A DNA stretch of 39,264 nucleotides from the NCBI GenBank assembly GCA_903830425.1, contig CAIKTR010000045.1, positions 1 through 39,264 on the forward strand, given 5' to 3'. The notes beneath the pieces were generated by a model. That model saw only the letters and a list, made by a program, of their open reading frames with translations. It was not told the origin of the DNA and did no database searches. Of this stretch, positions 7,893 to 15,686 are shown in pieces; positions within the stretch are counted from its first letter, which is position 1, and each line of letters opens with the position of its first letter. The translations under genes and the position numbers were made by a program. The stretch is from an uncultured Opitutia bacterium (lineage in GTDB: Bacteria; Verrucomicrobiota; Verrucomicrobiia; Opitutales; Opitutaceae).

Positions 7893-9044
7893 TCACCCCT
7901 TGACCGGCGGCGGCAGGCCCGCCGGCAGCGCCGCCCGGTTCAGCTTGCCCTGCGCGTTGCGCGGCCAGTCCGCCACCGCCACCCAGCGCTTCGGCCGCTT
8001 GTACGCCGCCAGACCCGCCAGGGCCGCCGCCGTCCGCGCCTCGTCGGGCGCGCGCCCGCCCGCCGGATAGCACGCCACCACCACCTGGCCCCAGTCCGCA
8101 TCCGGCACCCCAACCACCGCCACATCCTCAAATTCGCCGCTCGCCCGCAGCGCCGCCTCGACTTCCGCCGGGAACACCTTTTTGCCTCCCGTAATGATCA
8201 CCGCGTCGCGCCGCCCCAGCACGTGGAGCCGCCCCTGCGCATCCAGCGTGCCCAGGTCCTCCGTCGCCAGTTCGCGCGACGACGAAACGTCCGGATAATA
8301 CCCGCGGAACACCGACTCGCCCGCGACCTGCACGCCGCCCTCCGCCGTGAGCGTCACCCGGGCATGCGGCAGCGCGCCGCCGCTGCTGCGCCCACCGGCT
8401 AGAAATTCCTCCGGCCGCAGCGCCGTCACCATCGCCGCCGTCTCGGTCAGCCCGTAGCTCAGCGCGACTGGGAGCCGCGCTCGGGCCGCGGCGTCGGCCA
8501 GCTCCGGCCAGACCGGCCCGCCGCCGACGAGAATAACCTCGAATCCCCGCAGCCAGTCCACCGCCGCGGGCACGGCCACCAGCCGCTGCAATTGCGTCGG
8601 TACGAGTGAAATCACCCAGCCGCCGCCCGGCCGCTCCGGCCACCGCCCCGCCGCCAGCTCCTTCCACTCCCAAGCCACGTGCGCCCCGCCGGTCGCCGCA
8701 CAGCGCACGCGGGCCATGAGGCCGCTGACATGGTGCGGCGGCAGCACGTCGACCGCGTTGACCCGCGCCAGGCCGAAATGCGCGCAGAATCCGACCACCG
8801 CCGCCGTCAGCGTCCGCTCGTCGTGCCGCGCAAACCGCACGCCGCCGGAGGTGCCGCCGGTCGGGAGACAGAGCCAGCCCTCGGCCGGGGGCGCGCCCGC
8901 CCGTCCGCGCCCGGCCTGCTGGGCCGCGGTGGCGGCGGCGCGCTCGCTCGCCCCCCAGCGGGGATCGCAGAGAAAAACACATCCGTCCCGCTCCTCGGCA
9001 CAACCGGTGGCGCGGACGAGCTGGCTCAGGGCAGCGCGTTCCAT
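7893..9044 (-). CDS. menE: o-Succinylbenzoate-CoA ligase, short form
   Basis: This 383-residue ANL-superfamily adenylating enzyme would activate o-succinylbenzoate with ATP and CoA in menaquinone synthesis. The P-loop-like PTGGTSGG lies near residue 60. SYGLTETAAM marks the A5 region, GRRDAVIITGGKK the hinge, and RNAQGKLNR near the C-terminus carries the catalytic lysine. The protein is shorter than usual MenE (about 450 residues), because almost nothing precedes the P-loop. The assignment depends strongly on the adjacent menC, which it overlaps by 19 bp (9026-9044). I chose the ATG at 9044 because of that overlap and because it begins a plausible helix (MERAALSQLV). Other ANL acyl-CoA ligases are the alternative. 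Confidence 0.83.
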   Translation of the reverse strand: MERAALSQLVRATGCAEERDGCVFLCDPRWGASERAAATAAQQAGRGRAGAPPAEGWLCLPTGGTSGGVRFARHDERTLTAAVVGFCAHFGLARVNAVDVLPPHHVSGLMARVRCAATGGAHVAWEWKELAAGRWPERPGGGWVISLVPTQLQRLVAVPAAVDWLRGFEVILVGGGPVWPELADAAARARLPVALSYGLTETAAMVTALRPEEFLAGGRSSGGALPHARVTLTAEGGVQVAGESVFRGYYPDVSSSRELATEDLGTLDAQGRLHVLGRRDAVIITGGKKVFPAEVEAALRASGEFEDVAVVGVPDADWGQVVVACYPAGGRAPDEARTAAALAGLAAYKRPKRWVAVADWPRNAQGKLNRAALPAGLPPPVKG

Positions 9045-10111
9045 ACGGCCTCCGGGTTCAGGCGCTCCAGGTCCGACCACGCCAGGAAGGGGGCCAGATA
9101 GGGTCCGTCAAAGCGGGCGTCGGCAAACAGCGGCCAGACCCCGAAGCCCAGCGCGCGCGGCGGGGCCGCCGCCCCCGCGGCCGCCATTAATCCCGGCCAG
9201 GCAAAGGCCGCGCGCGCCGCCGCCCGGGCCCCGACTCCCGTCTCCAGCGCCGAGGAAAAGACCACCGCCGCCTTCGCCTTGGCCAGCTGTGCCAGCGTCG
9301 CCGCCACGTCCCCCAGCAGCGACGGCTTCACGATGAACACCCCCGGCCAGCCCGCGGCCAGCCACCGGGCGAGGTCGTCCTCCCCGGTAACCGACTCGTC
9401 CAGCGCCAGCGGCGTGGGGAACTCATGGGCCAGGCCCAGCAGGAGATCGTCGGTCCGGCGGCGCTGGGCCGGGCCCTCCGTCGCCGGGGCGAAACAGGGC
9501 TGCTCAATGAATTCCACGGGCCGCTCCGCGCAGCGCTCCAGCCAGCGCTCCGCGCGCCGCCGGTCCCACGCCCCGTTCGCATCCAGCCGGAGCTTCGCAC
9601 CCTCGGGCAGCGCCGCACACAGGTCGTCCAGCAGGACCAGCTCGTCCGCGGCATCCGCCACCCCGACTTTCCACTTGAAGACCCGGAACCCGTCCTCCGC
9701 CCTCGCCATCAGGGGCGCCAATGCGGCCCGGCCGGCCGGCAGCAGCGCCGCCACGCCGAGCGCCGGCGGCGGCTGCACCCATGACTCGGCCGGCGCCTGG
9801 GCCGCGGCCAGCGCGTTCCGCAGGCAGCCCAGCCGCTCCGGCCCCGCCGGGGCCTGCGCCGCGGCCGCGCCGAAGGCCGCCAGCCGGGCCGAGTCCACCT
9901 TCCCGCCCAGCTCGCGGCACGCCGCCTCCACCGCGTCCGCCGTCTCCGTCCCAAACCACGGGATCGGCGCCGCCTCGCCGTAGCCGGCCACGCCCGCCTC
10001 GTCCGTCAGCCGCACCAGCACCCCCTCCCGCTCGCCCCACGGCCCGTGCGCCGTGCGCAGCGGGAGGCGGAACGGCAGGCGATAACGGCGGTACTCGAAA
10101 AGATACTCCAT
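9026..10111 (-). CDS. menC: o-Succinylbenzoate synthase
   Basis: This 361-residue enolase-superfamily enzyme would dehydrate SHCHC to o-succinylbenzoate in menaquinone synthesis. The catalytic frame is complete: KWK with K146/K148, metal ligands D177 in LRLDANG, E203 in EFIEQP and D238 in LALDES, and the opposite-face lysine K262 in FIVKPSLLGD. The ATG at 10111 begins MEYLFEYRRYRLPF, and the next residues have the capping-domain character expected. It is the first gene of a menC-menE pair and is divergent from guaB. N-succinylamino acid racemase/dipeptide epimerase relatives share the residues, but the menE overlap favours MenC. Confidence 0.9.
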   Translation of the reverse strand: MEYLFEYRRYRLPFRLPLRTAHGPWGEREGVLVRLTDEAGVAGYGEAAPIPWFGTETADAVEAACRELGGKVDSARLAAFGAAAAQAPAGPERLGCLRNALAAAQAPAESWVQPPPALGVAALLPAGRAALAPLMARAEDGFRVFKWKVGVADAADELVLLDDLCAALPEGAKLRLDANGAWDRRRAERWLERCAERPVEFIEQPCFAPATEGPAQRRRTDDLLLGLAHEFPTPLALDESVTGEDDLARWLAAGWPGVFIVKPSLLGDVAATLAQLAKAKAAVVFSSALETGVGARAAARAAFAWPGLMAAAGAAAPPRALGFGVWPLFADARFDGPYLAPFLAWSDLERLNPEAVWNALP

Positions 10112-10159
10112 ACGGACGACCCCACAGCACTCCGGGCGCGGCAATAAATCAAAGTGAAA

Positions 10160-10194
10160 CCGCCGGCCGGCGGGGCGGGGCCGGGACGCCCGGC
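10160..10194. repeat. Palindrome plus GCCGGG-acg-CCCGGC hairpin between menC and guaB
   Basis: Two GC palindromes lie back to back in the divergent menC/guaB interval. A 14-bp perfect palindrome, CCGCCGGCCGGCGG, occupies 10160-10173. The hairpin GCCGGG-acg-CCCGGC follows at 10180-10194. The latter is identical to the one at 5567-5581, including a following GGC. Position upstream of guaB could mean a leader structure, but no function is shown. Confidence 0.45.
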
Positions 10195-10240
10195 GGCCGA
10201 CTTTCTGTTTGCGCTCCCCGCCCGCCCCCTTACTTCGTTC

Positions 10241-11827
10241 ATGGCAATCATGACCAAGGTTGCCCAGCCCTCCCCCTCCGGCGCGGATGCCGAGTTCTAC
10301 CTGCCGGCCGACGCCTTCTTCCGCGCCAGTCTCCCGACGGCCCTCACGTTCGACGACGTGTCGCTGGCCACCCTCTACTCGGAGATCCTGCCCAAGGACG
10401 CCGACACCGCGACCGCGCTCTCCGACGCCCTGCGCCTGCAGATTCCCATCATCTCGTCCGACATGGACACCGTCACCGAGTCGCGCATGGCGATCGCCAT
10501 GGCGCTCAACGGCGGGCTCGGCCTGATCCATTACAACATGCCGGCCAAGGACCAGGTGAAGGAGGTCGCCCGCGTGAAGCGCCACATCCACGGGCTCATC
10601 CAGGATCCGATCACCGTCACGCCGGACCAGCTGATCGGCGACGTGCTCGCCATGATCGAGACCAAGCGCTTCGCCTTCTCCACCTTCCCCGTGGTCGACG
10701 CCGACGGCCGGCTCGTCGGCCTGCTCTCGGGCAACGTGGTCAAGGAGCGCTACAAGTCCAAGGCCGTCGCCGCCGTCATGACCCCGCGGGCCCAGCTCAT
10801 CACCGAGAAGGAAAGCGCCGTCGCCAAGGACCCGATCAAGGCCGCGGACCGCTTTTTCTCCACCAACGTGGGCCTCAACAAGATGCTCGTGGTCGACGCC
10901 GCCGGGCGCCTCCGCGGGCTCGTCACCATCTCGGACGTCGAGAAGATCACCAGCGAGGCCAAGTCCCGCCGCAAGCCCGCCCGCGACGCCCAGTTCCGGC
11001 TGGTGGTCGGCGCCGCGCTCTCCCCGGTGCGCCGGCCCGACGGCACGATCGACCGCGACGCCGTCCTCACCCACGTCGGCCACCTGGTGGACGAGCACAT
11101 CGACGCCGTCGCCGTCTCCACCGCCCACGGGCACACCGCCGGCGTGGGCGACGTGGTGAAGCTGGTCCGCCAGGCCTTCCCCGACCTCACCCTCATCGCC
11201 GGCAACGTCACCAGCGCCGCCGGCGTGGCCTTCCTCGCCGGCTGCGGCGCCAATGCGATCAAGATCGGCCAGGGGCCCGGCTCCATCTGCACGACCCGCA
11301 TCGTCGCCGGCGTCGGCATCCCCCAGCTCACCGCCCTCTACGTCGCCAGCACCGCCGCCAAAAAGCACGGCGTGCGGCTCATCGCCGACGGCGGCATCAC
11401 CAAGTCCGGCGACATCGTCAAGGCGCTGACCCTCGCCGACGCCGTCATCTGCGGGGGCCTGCTCGCCGGCTGCCGCGAGGCCCCGGGCGAGATCATGGAG
11501 ATCAGCGGCAAGGTTTATAAGCAGTACCGCGGCATGGGCAGCCTCTCCGCCATGAAGGCCGGCAGCGCCGCCCGGTACGGCCACGACAAGCACGACCAGA
11601 CCCGCAAGGTCGCCGCCGAGGGCATCGAGGCCCTCAAGGAGGTCTCCGGTTCCGTGGACGAGGTGCTGGGCAGCCTGATCGGCGGCGTCCAGTCCGGCAT
11701 GGGCTACCTCGGGGCCGCCGACCTCGGCAGCCTGCGCGCCAAGGCCCGCTACATTCACGTCAGCTCCGCCGGCCAGAAGGAAGCGGCCCCGCACGACGTG
11801 GTCGAGGTCTCCACCCGCAAGCACTGA
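10241..11827 (+). CDS. guaB: Inosine-5'-monophosphate dehydrogenase
   Basis: This 528-residue enzyme oxidises IMP to XMP with NAD+, the first step toward GMP. The catalytic loop [18 protein letters not shown] carries the nucleophile C350. [30 protein letters not shown] and [10 protein letters not shown] are the IMP-binding and flap segments. A Bateman module of two CBS domains is inserted between about residues 125 and 245, where ATP/GTP could regulate the enzyme. The start could be the ATG at 10241 or the one at 10250. The family's FDDV motif appears as LTFDDVSL, preceded by a roughly 35-residue extension. At 528 residues it is somewhat longer than the usual ~490. Confidence 0.95.
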   Translation: MAIMTKVAQPSPSGADAEFYLPADAFFRASLPTALTFDDVSLATLYSEILPKDADTATALSDALRLQIPIISSDMDTVTESRMAIAMALNGGLGLIHYNMPAKDQVKEVARVKRHIHGLIQDPITVTPDQLIGDVLAMIETKRFAFSTFPVVDADGRLVGLLSGNVVKERYKSKAVAAVMTPRAQLITEKESAVAKDPIKAADRFFSTNVGLNKMLVVDAAGRLRGLVTISDVEKITSEAKSRRKPARDAQFRLVVGAALSPVRRPDGTIDRDAVLTHVGHLVDEHIDAVAVSTAHGHTAGVGDVVKLVRQAFPDLTLIAGNVTSAAGVAFLAGCGANAIKIGQGPGSICTTRIVAGVGIPQLTALYVASTAAKKHGVRLIADGGITKSGDIVKALTLADAVICGGLLAGCREAPGEIMEISGKVYKQYRGMGSLSAMKAGSAARYGHDKHDQTRKVAAEGIEALKEVSGSVDEVLGSLIGGVQSGMGYLGAADLGSLRAKARYIHVSSAGQKEAAPHDVVEVSTRKH

Positions 11828-11860
11828 CCGCGGCGCGGCCCGCCGCGCGTCCGCCCGGCC

Positions 11861-12712
11861 TCAGCGGGCCGGCGCCGGGGCGGCCGCCCGCTGGTAGACG
11901 CGGACGTACTCAATCTCCATCCGCTGGGGGAACGAGGCGGCATCCACCCCCTCGATCGCGCCCCAGTCGCCGCCGACCGCCACGTTGAGCACGAGGTGGA
12001 AGTCGCGGAAGAACGGCCAGGAAGTCCAGCCGCCGCCGGCCCGGCGCGAGGTGAAATAGTGCGCGTCGTCGACGAAGATGCGGATCTCGTCCGGGTCCCA
12101 TTCCAGCGTGTAGGTGTGGAACGCGGCCGTGGCGTCGGGCACCGCGAGGGTCGCGGTGCGCTGGGTGCCTTTTTTCCACTGGTGCTCGCGGGAATGGGTC
12201 GAGGCGTGCACCACGCCGGGGGCGTGGCCGACGTGCTCCATGATGTCGATCTCGCCGTTGTCGGGCCAGTGGCCGTCGCCGAGGTTCCAGACCGTGGGCA
12301 GCATCCAGATCGCCGGCCAGGAGCCGCGACCGACCGGCAGCCGGGCCCGGATCTCGAACCGGCCGTGCGTCCAGTCGCCCTTGCCCTTCGTCACCAGCCG
12401 CGCGGAGGTGTAGGCTTGGCCCTGCCGCGGCTCGTGGCGCGCCTCCAGCACCAGCCGGCCGTGCTCCACGCGGGCGTTCTCGCGCCGGTTGTCCGTATAA
12501 AACTGCAGCTCGTGGTTGCCCCAGCCGCCCCCGCCGACGTCGTAGCTCCACCGGGCGGGATCAGGCGCGCCCGCCTGCTCAAACTCGTCGCTCCAGACCA
12601 GTTTCCAGGGCGCCGGCGCAGCCGGGGCGGGAGTCTCCGCCGCCCGCGCCGCCAGCGGCAGGAGCAGCGCGAACAGCAGCGGCAGACCGAGGCGGTGGGC
12701 GGCGGGTTTCAC
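11861..12712 (-). CDS. Secreted GH16 endo-beta-glucanase (laminarinase-like)
   Basis: This is a 283-residue exported glycoside hydrolase. Residues 1-25 form a signal peptide ending in LAARAAE. The mature part opens with WKLVWSDEFEQ, and the GH16 active site GEIDIMEHVG gives nucleophile E154, assisting D156 and acid/base E159. The ExDxxE spacing with the extra residue is that of the laminarinase-type subfamilies rather than lichenases. It would cut internal beta-1,3 (possibly mixed) glucan bonds outside the cytoplasm. The GTG start at 12712 is favoured because it overlaps the GH30 stop as GTGA and begins exactly at the signal peptide. It is the last gene of the minus-strand glycan operon. Confidence 0.9.
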   Translation of the reverse strand: MKPAAHRLGLPLLFALLLPLAARAAETPAPAAPAPWKLVWSDEFEQAGAPDPARWSYDVGGGGWGNHELQFYTDNRRENARVEHGRLVLEARHEPRQGQAYTSARLVTKGKGDWTHGRFEIRARLPVGRGSWPAIWMLPTVWNLGDGHWPDNGEIDIMEHVGHAPGVVHASTHSREHQWKKGTQRTATLAVPDATAAFHTYTLEWDPDEIRIFVDDAHYFTSRRAGGGWTSWPFFRDFHLVLNVAVGGDWGAIEGVDAASFPQRMEIEYVRVYQRAAAPAPAR

Positions 12713-14139
12713 AGCGGGGCTCCGACGTAGGTCTGGATGGCGTGCGCCGGGATCGTGCAGGCGAGCGTCGGCCCGTCGGCGGCGAGGGCGAAGGACACCG
12801 CCGCGTCCGTCGCGTTGACCACGACGGTCACGAGCGAGCCGTCGGGATTGGCAAAGGCCACGGACTGCAGCACAGCCGGGCCGCCCGCCGCGGCGATGCG
12901 CCGCGCGCCCGGCTGCACGTAGCGGCTGAACTGCCCGATGTAGTAGAAGGCCGGGGTGTACCGCACCTCCTGCGTGTTCGTGTCGACGAGCACCGGTGCG
13001 TCGCAGAAATTGCCCACATGGTTGGGACCGCCGCGCTGGTCGAGCACGATGTTCCAGTCCAGGTAGCCGCACACCCAGTGCTGGAAGTCCCCGATCATCT
13101 GGCGCGCATAGGCCTCGCCGTGCCGCCAGATGCCGAGCTCCTGTCCGCCTTCCCAGCAGCCCTCGGTGAAGAGGATCGGCTTGTCGGGATGCCGCGCATG
13201 CACCCGCGAGGAGGCGGCGAAGTCGTCGCTCACGTACCAGTGGAGCCCGAGGCCCCACACATATCGGGCGGCCAGCGGGTCGGTCAGCAGCGCCTGGGCG
13301 CGCGCCTCCAGCCGGTCGCGGTTGTGGTCCCAGCCAAGGACTTTCACGCCGCCCAGCCCGGCTCGCTGCAGGGTCGGCCCGAGGTAGTCGCGCACAAAGT
13401 CGCGCTCCTCCTCCGGGGTGTAGAGGCAGGACTCCCAGCGCTGCCGGGCCTCCGGCTCGTTCTGCACGCTGATCGCCCAGACCGGGATGCCTTCCTCCCG
13501 CTGCATCGCCTGAATGAAGCGGACGTAGAAGTTGGCCCAGGGCTGGCGGAAGTCCGGCCGCAGGGAGCCGCCGTCGTCGACCCGGTTGTTCGTCTTCATC
13601 CACGCCGGCGGGCTCCACGGGGAGGCCAGCAGGTGGAACCGGCCCGGGCCGGCGGCCTGCTGCGCGTCATGCAGCAGCGGCAGCAGCCAGCGGCGCATCG
13701 GCTCGAGCGAGAAGTGGTGCAGGTCGTAGTCGCCGGCCACCTCGTCGAGCGACCAGAGATTCAGCGAGAAGTCGCAGGAATTGATGTGGGTGCGGGCGAG
13801 CGTGTAGCCGATGCCCTCCCGCGGGTCGTAGTAGCGGCGGAGCACCTCGCGGCGCTTCTCCGGCGGCAGCTGGGCGAGCACCCAGGCGGACGACTCGGTC
13901 AGGGCCCCGCCGAACCCAACGATCTCCTGGAACGTCTCGGCCGGACGCAGCACGAGGGCCGGAGACGCCGGGGTCGCCGGAGTCGCGGGGGCGGCGCTGG
14001 GCGCCGGGAGGGTCGTCAGGCGGTGGCCGTTGTCCCGGGCCGTCTCGACGACGGACCAGAGCCGGCTGGGGGCGGCGGGCAGCAACTGCGGGAGCAGCAG
14101 CAGGAGACCGGCGCGGGCGAGGCAGGAGGACGGGGGCAT
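12709..14139 (-). CDS. Secreted GH30 glycosidase (beta-glucan acting)
   Basis: This 476-residue exported glycoside hydrolase of family 30 has a hydrophobic signal segment at residues 8-23. The TIM barrel includes EIVGFGGALTESSAW (72-86), HINSCDFSLN, LLASPWSPPAWMKTN, acid/base E228 in SVQNEPE and nucleophile E326 in LFTEGCWEGG. A C-terminal beta domain follows. Family members cleave glucosylceramide, beta-1,6-glucan or xylan; next to a laminarinase-type GH16, removal of beta-1,6 branches is the likeliest job. The subfamily cannot be settled here. The stop overlaps the GH16 GTG start, and the transporter ends 13 bp upstream of its start, so these genes are co-transcribed. Confidence 0.9.
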   Translation of the reverse strand: MPPSSCLARAGLLLLLPQLLPAAPSRLWSVVETARDNGHRLTTLPAPSAAPATPATPASPALVLRPAETFQEIVGFGGALTESSAWVLAQLPPEKRREVLRRYYDPREGIGYTLARTHINSCDFSLNLWSLDEVAGDYDLHHFSLEPMRRWLLPLLHDAQQAAGPGRFHLLASPWSPPAWMKTNNRVDDGGSLRPDFRQPWANFYVRFIQAMQREEGIPVWAISVQNEPEARQRWESCLYTPEEERDFVRDYLGPTLQRAGLGGVKVLGWDHNRDRLEARAQALLTDPLAARYVWGLGLHWYVSDDFAASSRVHARHPDKPILFTEGCWEGGQELGIWRHGEAYARQMIGDFQHWVCGYLDWNIVLDQRGGPNHVGNFCDAPVLVDTNTQEVRYTPAFYYIGQFSRYVQPGARRIAAAGGPAVLQSVAFANPDGSLVTVVVNATDAAVSFALAADGPTLACTIPAHAIQTYVGAPL

Positions 14140-14152
14140 GGGGAAAAAGGGG

Positions 14153-15556
14153 TCAGGTCGCCGCCGGCGACGGGGTGGCGCCCCCGGCCGGGCGCGCCGC
14201 GAGTTCCCGCTCCATCTGCTTCACGGTGGGCTCGTCGAGCCGGTAGAAGAAGATGGCGAGGCCGCTGAGCAGCCCGATGGCCGCGGGCAGCAGGCTGAAC
14301 ACGAGCTTGATGCCCAGCAGTGCGCGCGGGGTTTGCGCGGCGTTGGGCACAAAGCCGGCGAAGGTGAGGATCCAGCCCAGCAGGAAGCTGCCGACCGCGA
14401 GGCCGATCTTCTGGGCAAACACCGCGGCGGAGAAGACCAGGCCGGTCGTGCGCCGGCCGAACTTCCAGGCCCCGTAGTCCGCGGTGTCGGCGTACATCGA
14501 CCAGACGATGGCGGGCGTCGGGCCGGCGACGAAGGTGCCCACGATGTTCAGCAGGTGCAGCGTCACCAGGGAGTGCGGGTCGACGAAGAAGAACGCCGCC
14601 ATCGCGACGGCATTCACCGAGGTCAGGCCGATCATCAGCGACCGCCGGTTGAAGTAGCGCAGGAAGAGCGGCGTCGCCATCGCCCCGGCAATGAAGGTCA
14701 GCGTGCCGATCGTGCCGAAGAGCGTGAACTTGGATTCGTCGCCCACGTTGTACTTGAAGTAGTAGATGATCGAGGCGTTGCGCACGCCGACGTTGGTCAG
14801 GGTCAGGAACGCGGCGAAAAACAGCACGAGCCAGGGCCCGTTGGCGAAGAGGTACTTCAGGTCCTGGCCGAGCGAGGCCTCCGGGTCGGGCGCCGGCTGG
14901 ACGCGTTCCCGCGTCTGCGCGAAGGTGTAGAACAGCATCGCCACCGACACGAAGGAGAAGAGCAGCATCGTGTACTTGTAGCCGGCCGCCGGATCCCCGC
15001 CGCCGAAGTAGTCCCGCAGCGGGAGCATCAGGGCGTTGATCGCCAGCCCGCCGCTGAAGGCGCAGACGAAGCGGAAGGTCGAGAGGGAGGTGCGGTCGGC
15101 CGAGGAGGCCGACATCACGCCCATCAGCGCCGAATACGGGATGTTCACCGCGGTGTAGGCGACCCACATCAGGATGTAGGTGACGTAGGCGAAGACCAGC
15201 TTGCCGGGCTGGCTGAGCGCCGGATTGGAGAACATCAGGTAGCCGCACAGCCCGAACGGGATCGCGCCAAACAGGATGTAGGGGCGGAACTTGCCCCAGC
15301 GCGTCTGCGTCCGGTCCGCGATGATCCCGGTCAGCGGGTCGAGCACGGCGTCCAGCACGCGCGCCACCAGCACCATCGTGCCCACCGCGGCGGCGGGCAG
15401 GCCGAAGACGTCGGTGTAGTAGATGAAGAGAAACAGGTTGACCGTCTGGAAGGTCAGGTTGCAGGCGGTGTCGCCGAGGCCGTAGGCCAGTTTTTCCCGC
15501 AGGGAGAGGCGGGGTTCGGGGGAGGAGGTCACAGCGGGGTCAGGGGGTTGGGACAC
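14153..15556 (-). CDS. GPH-family sugar:cation symporter
   Basis: This 467-residue, roughly 12-span inner-membrane transporter of the glycoside-pentoside-hexuronide branch of the MFS begins with the family opening LREKLAYGLGDTACNL, followed by NLFLFIYYTDVFGL. The cytoplasmic loop after span 2 (ADRTQTRWGKFRPYIL) carries the charged signature of the group. A GTG at 15556 is the predicted start; the short Ser/Pro-rich N-terminal tail before LREKLAYG suggests that a slightly later start is also possible. It lies between the TonB receptor and the GH30 gene and would bring released glucose or short beta-glucosides into the cytoplasm. The substrate is inferred from the operon. Confidence 0.9.
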   Translation of the reverse strand: MSQPPDPAVTSSPEPRLSLREKLAYGLGDTACNLTFQTVNLFLFIYYTDVFGLPAAAVGTMVLVARVLDAVLDPLTGIIADRTQTRWGKFRPYILFGAIPFGLCGYLMFSNPALSQPGKLVFAYVTYILMWVAYTAVNIPYSALMGVMSASSADRTSLSTFRFVCAFSGGLAINALMLPLRDYFGGGDPAAGYKYTMLLFSFVSVAMLFYTFAQTRERVQPAPDPEASLGQDLKYLFANGPWLVLFFAAFLTLTNVGVRNASIIYYFKYNVGDESKFTLFGTIGTLTFIAGAMATPLFLRYFNRRSLMIGLTSVNAVAMAAFFFVDPHSLVTLHLLNIVGTFVAGPTPAIVWSMYADTADYGAWKFGRRTTGLVFSAAVFAQKIGLAVGSFLLGWILTFAGFVPNAAQTPRALLGIKLVFSLLPAAIGLLSGLAIFFYRLDEPTVKQMERELAARPAGGATPSPAAT

Positions 15557-15626
15557 AGCAGGCGGAGGGGGGCCGGGGCAGGATCAGGGCCCGCCCCGGC
15601 GACGAAAGGCAAAGGGGAAATGACAC

Positions 15627-15661
15627 AAAAAGCGCGCACCCGTTTGGCAACCGGTGCGCGC
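15627..15661 (-). terminator. Intrinsic terminator after the TonB receptor
   Basis: A 9-bp perfect stem GCGCGCACC/GGTGCGCGC (15632-15640 with 15653-15661) has a 12-nt loop. Read on the minus strand it is followed by TTTTT (15631-15627). It lies 25 bp beyond the receptor stop. It would end or attenuate transcription so that the downstream transporter and hydrolase genes are expressed at a lower level than the receptor. Confidence 0.75.
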
Positions 15662-15686
15662 GATTTGGTCAAACCTGTCCCCCTAC

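Noticed and set aside
10112-11824. Long N-terminal extension of menC through the guaB region
   Set aside because: This part is the antisense shadow of guaB; the MenC fold starts at 10111.
12713-13618. N-terminal extension of the GH16 protein into the GH30 gene
   Set aside because: The extension is another frame of GH30; the signal peptide begins at the GTG at 12712.
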